Of a DNA stretch of 64,000 nt, positions 57,401-64,000 are shown piece by piece. Both the position numbers and the translations under genes were made by a program. A model generated the notes under the pieces. It did no database searches and was not told where the DNA came from. It saw nothing but the letters and a program-made list of their open reading frames with translations. Source of the stretch: Bin55 sp965205965 (GTDB lineage: Bacteria > Pseudomonadota > Gammaproteobacteria > Pseudomonadales > Azotimanducaceae); contig CBDBHT010000008.1 of assembly GCA_965205965.1 (NCBI GenBank), forward strand, positions 62,001 through 126,000, written 5' to 3'. Each line of letters opens with the position of its first letter. Positions within the stretch are counted from its first letter, which is position 1.

Positions 57401-57843
57401 GTTGTGTCAAGAATTTTCTGCAATTTCCAGTGGGAGCGGAGACCCCCGTACGGGCAGGTCTCCGCTCGGCGAAAGGATTTTGGGTGTTTCATGCCGCCTC
57501 CTGCCATGCCTCGGATTCCGGTTCGGGCGCGCGAACCACACCGATCCGGCCACATAGGTAATGCTGCCCCGTCAGCCACCGTTCATAGGTCTCCGCCGCA
57601 AGCACTAAGATCAGACGCAGACAGGACTCCGCGTTGGGGAAGATCCTGACGACGCGCGTTCGCCGGCGAATCTCCTCGTTGTACCGCTCCAGCATGTTCG
57701 TGGACTTCATCCGCGGGGGCGATGTTCCCTCGGCAAACGATACACCGTCAGTGTCTCCTCGACATGATCCTTGACCCATTCCACCAGCTTGCCAACCCCC
57801 TGCTCATCGCCCCAACGGGCCACCCAAGTGCTCAACGCCCAGA
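57401..57843 (-). pseudogene. IS256-family remnant, third copy
   Basis: Begins with the IS256 terminal repeat GTTGTGTCAAGAATTTTCTG and encodes the last 110 or so residues of the same transposase (KSTNMLERYNEEIRRRTRVV, SCLRLILVLAAETYERWLTG, ending PEPESEAWQEAA) plus an upstream frameshifted stretch. It is cut at 57843 by the next IS. Its palindrome (57435-57466) has decayed in the loop. Confidence 0.8.
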
Positions 57844-59464
57844 AATTCCCCGTGAACGGAATTTGGGTCTTTGCTCACAGTGCTTGGACGATCGAGGTGT
57901 TGCGATGTGCTGCGCAGCGGGTCTTGCCCCTCTGAATTCGGCCTTTTCAGCCCCCCGTGAAGGGATATTGCGTCCTGTGCGGTCCACGCGGACGCGGGGC
58001 TCCCGCCGTTCGAGCGGTGTCCCTCAGCCGTCCGTTCGGATGTTGTTGCCTGGCAGGCGGTCCCAGTGCGGGTTCAGGAAGTATCGAAAGCGGGTGTAAT
58101 GAAATGCGACGGTCGCTCGGTGAACAGATAAAATTCGCGCCAGCCGGCGGGGAACGGTATGAGGTGTCAGGTGCGAGCGCAACCCTTCCCACAGCGCGTA
58201 CGGGGTCCGGCCTTCGCTAGTGCGTGCGGCTTGGAACAGCAGCGGGCAGCACAACTCCTGCAACTGATCTGATCAGGAACGCCAGCAGCATCATCAGCAT
58301 CAGCACGGTGGGCAGATGTTGGTGCCCGTGCCCGAAGTTGTGCTCCAACTCGTAGCCCTGGTTCTTCAGCGTGTTAAAGGTCTCGTTCTCGATCTTCCAG
58401 CGGCTGCGCGCACAGGCGTGCGCCTCGGCCGCGGTGGCTCGGGTCAGCGGCAGGTCCGTGACCCATGTCCGTGTCCGCCCCGCGGTGCGACCCTTGGGCG
58501 GCGTGTCTCCCGCACTTGCAAAACTGTCACGCGTACCGTGTCCCGGTGGATGTGGTTGAGCGGCACATCCGATACTAGCCGCAGCTGCCGATCGCATGCT
58601 TGGCCCGCCTCGCTATCGTTCGCGAACCACTCGCCCACGGCAGCCGCACCGATCTCGTCGAACAGGTACGCATGCGAGCCCGGCTGGACCGCGATCAGAT
58701 AGCGCATATCCAACTCCCGACACTGCTGCAGATACGGCCCGGTCGCCGCCAGCGCATCCTGCAACACCACCATCTTCAGGTGCGGATGCGCATGCCGTAC
58801 CGCCGGCAATAGGTGGCTCGCCGCCCGACTGCGACGGATGCATCAACACCGCCGCTAACAACACTGGTGGTAGTACGTCATGCGACCATCGCGGTGCCCA
58901 TCCACGGCCAGCAGATAATGCCCGCCCAACGCCTGGAAACCCGTCAGGACCTTGTGCCGCCGAGCCACTTCGAAGGCCCGACCGAACACCCGCTGCAACG
59001 CCAACAGCGAAACCCGGTCCAGCCGCCGCCGCAGACTGCTGTCCGACGGAACCGTCTCCACCCCATACAAACGTGCCAGATTATGCTGCAACACCGGATC
59101 CGCCGCCGCCCTGCGGTGCCGCTCATCGAACTGCAGCATCGACGGATACTTAAACGCAAACAGTGCCAGACCGCACATCAGGTTGTCCGCCAGCGTGTGA
59201 CGGCAGTACCGACCCGGCTCCTTGATCCGCTCAAAATGTGCGCGCACCACGGCCAACAGCCCCGGCGCACTCAGGTGCTTGCGCATCTTGCGCAAGTCTC
59301 TCGCTCTCGCTTCCATGCCATGCACTCCATCATGCCAATGACCATATGGTAGCACCACCAGTACCGCACCGAACACCGAAATCAACTTCAAAGTCCGCGA
59401 AAACTATCGCATTCCAAGTCCCAAGACCCCTGCTATGACGGGGTCTTTTCATTCACGGGGAATT
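57844..59464 (-). mobile_element. IS4-like insertion sequence, transposase broken
   Basis: Terminal inverted repeats AATTCCCCGTGAA at 57844 and its complement ending 59464 bound 1621 bp. The minus strand encodes a DDE transposase in at least three frame pieces. It is inserted at the broken edge of the IS256 remnant. Confidence 0.78.
58217..59391 (-). pseudogene. IS4-like DDE transposase, frameshifted
   Basis: N-terminal piece (from about 59391): DLRKMRKHLSAPGLLAVVRA, HTLADNLMCGLALFAFKYPS, VPSDSSLRRRLDRV and HYLLAVDGHRDGRMTYYHQCC, the latter likely holding the first catalytic Asp. Middle piece in a second frame: HLKMVVLQDALAATGPYLQQ, LDMRYLIAVQPGSHAYLF. C-terminal piece in a third frame: RARSRWKIENETFNTLKNQG-like stretch and ELEHNFGHGHQHLPTVLMLM, a strong signature of this transposase group. 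It is inactive unless the shifts are sequence errors. Confidence 0.78.
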
Positions 59465-59655
59465 GCTGCTTCAGTGTATCGTGACATACTGTAATAATCT
59501 CAGTGCCATATTGACGTTTTTCATTTGTCCTACATTTGGTTAAAATTTGAGAGTCAGTAATTGGTACACTTTGATCTTGTGGCGAAGAAGTGCCGTAATT
59601 TACCCCCAATTACATTGGTGTAAGAACTTTCAAGCAATACGATCAGTACAACCCT
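59465..59655. other. Spacer before glyS
   Basis: AT-rich, with no gene. Confidence 0.4.
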
Positions 59656-61014
59656 TCAACGAAAGTACTCTTGCAGATAAGACGATAAAGTGTTCGTAGA
59701 AATGCGCTCCTGATTCATGGTGTCGCGATCACGGACAGTTACCGTGGTATCGTCCAATGTCTGAAAATCAACGGTTACGCAAACTGGAGTGCCGACCTCG
59801 TCGTGCCGGCGATAACTCTTACCTATATTCCCCGTGTTCTCGAGCAATACTCGTCCTAGCCCCAATCGCTGAAGCATGATTTTGACTTCTCGAGCTCGTT
59901 CAACAAGCTCATTGTGATTTTTCTTCAATGGAATGACGGCTGCTTTGATTGGAGCTAGATGCGACTTGAGACGTAGGACAATGCGAGTTTTACCGTCGTC
60001 GAGGTATTCTTTTTCATAAGATTCATTCAAGAGTGCTAGAACGCCACGGTCTACACCAGCTGAAGGTTCAATGACGTAGGGAACGGTCCACGTCTTGGAA
60101 TTCGGCACTTGAACCGCAAGTCGTACCGTTGATTCCGTATTTTTTAGAATTTTCGCACTGATGTTTAACTGTGCTTGTTCCTTGGTGTGCGATCCCAAGT
60201 CGAAATCCGTACGGCTAGCGATGCCTTCCAACTCTTCTTGCCCATGAGGGAATTCGTACATCAAGTCGATAGTGGCCTTGGAGTAATGCGCTAGGTCCTT
60301 CTTATCATGTTCATATTGTTGTAGATGTACTCTCTGAATTCCCTGCCTAACCCACCAGTCAATTCGTTCTTCAATCCAGTATTTATGCCACCGTTCGTCT
60401 GTACCGGGTTCCACAAAGAACTCCAATTCCATTTGTTCGAATTCTCGCATTCGAAAGATAAAATTGCGAGGAGTGATTTCGTTTCGGAATGCCTTACCGA
60501 TTTGTGCGATACCGAACGGCGGACGACGAGACGTGCAATCGAGCACGTTTTTGAAGTTAATGAAAATTTGTTGTGCGGTCTCTGGTCGCAGATACGCTGA
60601 CGACGAGTTGTCTTCAACGGGGCCTAGATTTGTGCGAAACATTAGATTGAACGGGCGTGGCTCAGTCAGCTTCGCGGAACCACAATTTGAGCACTTGCCA
60701 TTTTTCAAGTGGTCCGCACGCATCCTCGACTTGCATTCCTTACAGTCAACGAGTGGATCAGTGAATGTTGACTCATGACCAGATTGGCGCAGGACAGTCG
60801 GGTGCGTAAGTACTGCTGAATCTAATCCTTCTATGTCGTCGCGCTCATAAACCATTGAACGCCACCAAGCTTGTTTAAGATTATTCTTGAGTTCGACTCC
60901 TAAGGGGCCATAGTCATACAAGCCTTGAAGACCACCGTAGATTTCACTCGATTGATAAATAAATCCACGTCGCTTACAAAGTGCAACGAGTTCTTCCATG
61001 CTGCTAGCGGTCAC
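59656..61014 (-). CDS. glyS: Glycyl-tRNA synthetase, single-chain (alpha2) type
   Basis: Class II synthetase of 452 residues with KRRGFIYQSSEIYGGLQGLYDYGPLG at the N-terminus, a zinc knuckle (CKEC and CSNCG), motif 2 AFRNEITPRNFIFRMREFEQMELEFF, motif 3 region EPSAGVDRGVLALL and a C-terminal anticodon-binding domain (APIKAAVIPL). This is the homodimeric form found in archaea, eukaryotes and many Gram-positives. Most gammaproteobacteria instead carry the alpha2-beta2 GlyQ/GlyS enzyme. It starts at GTG 61014 or ATG 60999. A run of 11 G lies 23 bp upstream (61037-61047). Confidence 0.93.
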   Translation of the reverse strand: MTASSMEELVALCKRRGFIYQSSEIYGGLQGLYDYGPLGVELKNNLKQAWWRSMVYERDDIEGLDSAVLTHPTVLRQSGHESTFTDPLVDCKECKSRMRADHLKNGKCSNCGSAKLTEPRPFNLMFRTNLGPVEDNSSSAYLRPETAQQIFINFKNVLDCTSRRPPFGIAQIGKAFRNEITPRNFIFRMREFEQMELEFFVEPGTDERWHKYWIEERIDWWVRQGIQRVHLQQYEHDKKDLAHYSKATIDLMYEFPHGQEELEGIASRTDFDLGSHTKEQAQLNISAKILKNTESTVRLAVQVPNSKTWTVPYVIEPSAGVDRGVLALLNESYEKEYLDDGKTRIVLRLKSHLAPIKAAVIPLKKNHNELVERAREVKIMLQRLGLGRVLLENTGNIGKSYRRHDEVGTPVCVTVDFQTLDDTTVTVRDRDTMNQERISTNTLSSYLQEYFR

Positions 61015-61102
61015 GATGGTTATCTCAACGGGCTATGGGGGGGGGGGGCGCAATAGACGACATACTGAACGGGTTGTTTATCCGTAATCTAGCGGAGCGT
61101 GA

Positions 61103-62184
61103 CTAATTATCTTGCGACGGCACTGGAAGGGCGGGCTCATCCAACTCAAATTCTTGAATGCGGTCAACGGACCTAATGATTTTCTCCGTTGAAGTTTGGA
61201 TCGCACTAATGTCTTTTTGTGTATTCGAGAAATGACTCCGTAGCTTACCAACGCGTTGGTCCAGCCTGCCTACATCCGATGCAATTTTGTCAAGTTCTTG
61301 CAGTATTTTTTGCGTCTGTTCGCGAAATTCAACGTCTTGCTGCACTGCGCGAACAGTATTAAGTAATGCCATCATCGTGGTAGGTGAGACGATATAGACC
61401 CGGAGTCTCTGTGACTCTTCAATTACTGCAGGCAGTGAAGCATAAATTTCCGCATATACCCGCCTCGGATGGTAGAAACATTAAAGCACACGTGGCTGTC
61501 TTACCGGGAATGATGTATTTTGAGGCTATGTCTTCAAGGTGTTTGCGAACGGCACTACTCAGATTTTGCAGGGCAGTTTTCCTTGCATTATCGTCTCTCG
61601 CTTGCCTAAATTCGCGATAGCTTTCTAACGGGAACTTTGAATCTATAGCGACTGGCCCTGGCGGATTAGGCATTTTAATTAAACAATCCACGCGAACACT
61701 CTTCAAATCGGCTCCAAAATCGGTTTGAAAAGAGTACTGGAGTTCGTAAGCATGTCTTGGTAAAGCATTACTCACAATGTTTTGAAGCTGGACTTCCCCG
61801 AACGCGCCGCGTGCTTGTTTATTAGATAAAACTTCCTGAAGATCTACAATGTTCCGCGCGAGTTGATCAAATTTTGCTTGATGTGTCGCAATAATTCCTA
61901 AACGCTGCCGGAGGTCTCCTAGCGTTTTAGATGTATCAGATGCTTGTTTTTGGAGTGATTCGGAAAGAGTGACGGAATTTTGCGTCAATCGATCATCCAG
62001 CAACTGTGTAAATGCTCGTTCTTGTAGTTGTAGTCGTTCTTGCATCTGATTCACCTGTGTTTGCTGAGTTTCAGATATTTGTGCAAGGCGGCCAACGATT
62101 TCGTTGCTATAGCCGGAATTCGAGGGTTGTCGACGACTAAGTAAGAAAAGGCTCTTATGTATCCACTTGTGTATAGTTTGCTAA
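61103..62184 (-). pseudogene. rmuC: DNA recombination protein RmuC, frameshifted and 5'-truncated
   Basis: The central RmuC domain is clear: LRQRLGIIATHQAKFDQLAR, KQARGAFGEVQLQNIVSNAL, VDCLIKMPNPPGPVAIDSKF and IIPGKTATCALMFLPSEA. There one extra base in the G-run (CCC at 61459-61461 on the plus strand) shifts the frame; without it the protein would read EAVYAEIYASLPAVIEESQR and onward to SPTTMMALLNTVRAVQQD. The remaining C-terminus is open from 61375 to 61103. At the 5' end the frame is open to about 62184 but has no start codon before the GTG/ATG near 62054, and the usual membrane anchor is absent. RmuC limits inversions at repeats, so its loss may matter in an IS-rich genome. Confidence 0.82.
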
Positions 62185-62315
62185 ATGAGGTGAAAGGAAG
62201 TCTGCCTCCATCGATTCTTCAAGTTTGAATTCCGATCTCATCAACCAGCGCATGTAGTGGTCCAGGTAGCGTGTAGAGACACCGCGGTGGTGATGGTTCA
62301 GCCATCGCTTCATGG

Positions 62316-62979
62316 TCATATGGTCATATGACGCGGGTTAACCGTGTTGAGATGCCAACTCCCGCGGCGAAGTTCACGTCGGCTGACGCGAACCACTTCC
62401 TGGTGCATGTTCAGGCTCCGGCTTGCCATTTCGTAGCTGGGATGTCCATCGGTGACACAAACGCAATCTTCGGCCAGCCCTTCCGACATTGCCGGAGCGA
62501 TGTCCGTCCCCGCCGTCGACGAGAGGGCTTCCATATCAGTCGGCTCGCCGCGAGATGCTGCCGTCAAGACGGGCCGCTGGTCCGACACCAGACCCTCGGC
62601 GTCCGCGATTTCCTCCTCGCTCGGCCGACTGATGCAGCGTCAGCCGATCTCGCAAGCACGCTTCGAATACCGACCACTTCGACTTGTGCCTCAAGCCAGC
62701 AAGATGAGTCCCGGTCAGCGCGTGAAAGGTTCGTCCGCACGATGCCGAACGGCAACGAAATCGACACAAGCCTGCCGACTTCCCGTAACGCACCACCCCT
62801 GAGGAACCGCAATGCGTACATACTCGCAATCGGGCCAACTCTGCTTCCCGTTGACGAACTTGTTCGGGTAGCTCGTCACTCTTGACCGATTTCTGGACTC
62901 CGAGCATCAGTCTCCGCTTCTGCGCTGGGGTCAGCCTAAGAATCTGGTTTAGCATCTCCTTGAATTCGCGAGGACTCAT
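62316..62979 (-). pseudogene. IS1595-family (ISXO2-like) transposase remnant
   Basis: The N-terminal piece (from 62979) has the zinc-ribbon CTHCGSSGVVRYGKSAGLCRF and FHALTGTHLAGLRHKSKW typical of this family; the C-terminal piece (to 62316) has VTDGHPSYEMASRSLNMHQE and HLNTVNPRH, the DDE region and tail. The middle, including one catalytic acid, is deleted and the frames differ. Confidence 0.72.
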
Positions 62980-63495
62980 TGGTTTTCCTCAACCCATTGA
63001 ACTATCGTATATTATGGCTGCTTGTTAATCACTCCCAACATAAGACTACATAAGAGCCTAAGAAAATTACTACAGATGCAAGTGCTAGAATAACTAAGCC
63101 TACTGAGACGAAGGCTAAGGTCAGTGTCGTGTCAAAATCCATGGTGCTCTGGAGTGTTTTTTGAGGGACTCAGATCGGTCAATATCAGGCGTAACATTCT
63201 TTTATTGTATGTTTCGAGTTCGGATGGGTGTCGGAGTTTAGGCATCAACTCAGCACTAGTAAGTATTGGTCTGGTAACGTTTAGCGCAACGACCTTGCTT
63301 AAGTTTATGCAAGAGCTGATTGGAGCAAACGTTGCAACGCAGAATAATCCATTCCTTTGAGCCGAGAACATCTTAACTTCATTTTCTCCGGTATTTTGGG
63401 TACTCCAGTTTTGCAAAGCGAGAAATTGTTCCCTAATACTATAACCAGCTACAGTTTCCACGAATTTATTTCCTAATCGTGGTTGAGGGTATCAC
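62980..63495. other. Gap with one unassigned open frame
   Basis: A minus-strand frame at 63132-63461 (109 codons) has no recognisable motif or ribosome binding site. Otherwise empty. Confidence 0.35.
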
Positions 63496-64000
63496 TAGCC
63501 CTTATTTCTCATAATGGATGGCTTGGGTGCGATGTATGTGCGTGTAAGTTGTTGATACCACGAAGTTGGTTGGACTTTGCCGGGGGGAAGGGGATGGTAG
63601 CGGGGTGCGTTCGGACGGATGGGTGCGTTGGATGGCGAAAGGGGTGCGTTCGGGTCGGACGGAAGCGGGGTGCGTGCGGTGCTGAGTGCGATGCTGGCGG
63701 AAGCGGTGCGGACGTGTAGCATGCGCCTGGGCCCGTTTTGCGGACCGCCACGACCGGCGTGCAAAGCGGCGCATCCCGTGCAAGATGCTGTTGTCGACTG
63801 GATGATGAGCCATGTGGGTGAGCATGCGGCGGACGCCCCTATCGCACGCCCTTGGGTCCTGGTCTTGACGAGACCCGAACGCTCCCCGACTGTCGGGAGG
63901 TCTCGCCCCCGGTGGCTGCGATGGCATGCGGATGAACGGAAAGGGATCCCGGTCTTTGAGGATGTCGTGTAACCGGTTGATATACGGAAACCTATTCGAT
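63496..64000 (+). mobile_element. IS1380-family compound element, copy 3 (left part, runs off the window)
   Basis: Starts with TAGCCCTTATTTCTCATAA at 63496 and is nearly identical to 14915-15419 and 20994-21498, including the mini-element and the following segment. The transposase part lies beyond the window. Confidence 0.85.

Noticed and set aside
1..64000. CRISPR arrays, rRNA genes, phage structural modules
   Set aside because: No regularly spaced short repeats, no rRNA motifs, and no capsid, tail or terminase-like proteins were seen. The only short repeated sites are the GAAACGAT boxes, which are irregularly spaced.

Overview
The window looks like a gammaproteobacterial chromosome that is being invaded and is decaying. 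The lineage call rests on conserved gene neighbourhoods: amgK-murU beside lptD, surA-rsmA-apaG-apaH, rpe-gph, and tsaD near rpsU-dnaG-rpoD. The housekeeping genes have mid-range GC. They are separated by GC-rich insertion-sequence (IS) islands of at least seven families, miniature inverted-repeat elements, frameshifted genes and long empty gaps. Low coding density, many pseudogenes and heavy IS load are what one sees in a recently host-restricted or small-population bacterium; that lifestyle is an inference.

Layout. 0.4-1.8 kb: a dicarboxylate/amino-acid symporter. 2.5-10.9 kb: a tight co-directional operon that joins an amidoligase-type cassette (permuted ATP-grasp, now broken; alpha-E; transglutaminase) to a signalling cassette (receiver-PP2C phosphatase, HATPase anti-sigma-like kinase, orphan periplasmic binding protein, histidine kinase), with a convergent STAS gene. 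12.1-14.8 kb: polA, whose proofreading residues are lost. 14.9-19.6 kb: a nested IS1380/IS256 island. 19.6-21.0 kb: gph and rpe. 21.0-23.7 kb: a second IS1380 compound element. 24.1-28.3 kb: murU, amgK, lptD. 28.4-30.7 kb: a 215-bp miniature element and an ISNCY-type IS. 30.7-33.9 kb: znuB, znuC and divergent znuA. 35.2-39.5 kb: surA, rsmA, apaG, apaH, cca. 39.7-40.7 kb: tsaD.

41.1-49.2 kb is an accessory island inserted between tsaD and rpsU. It holds two broken IS3 copies, an orphan type IVb pilin gene, a frameshifted plasmid/phage-type lipoprotein, and an intact Fic AMP-transferase-like gene preceded by an array of GAAACGAT sites. 49.3-55.6 kb: rpsU, dnaG, then two rpoD-like sigma factor genes in tandem, the first a divergent paralogue without region 1.1. 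56.3-56.7 kb: a tRNA-Ile(CAU) gene interrupted by a 284-nt group I intron. 57.4-59.5 kb: IS256 and IS4-like debris. 59.7-62.1 kb: glycyl-tRNA synthetase (single-chain type) and a frameshifted rmuC. 62.3-64 kb: an IS1595 remnant and the start of a third IS1380 compound element.

The strongest second-look items are the intron-split tRNA-Ile(CAU), the fic operator array, the tandem rpoD pair, the exonuclease-dead Pol I, and the combined amidoligase/partner-switching operon whose ligase has been knocked out by a frameshift plus a stop codon.
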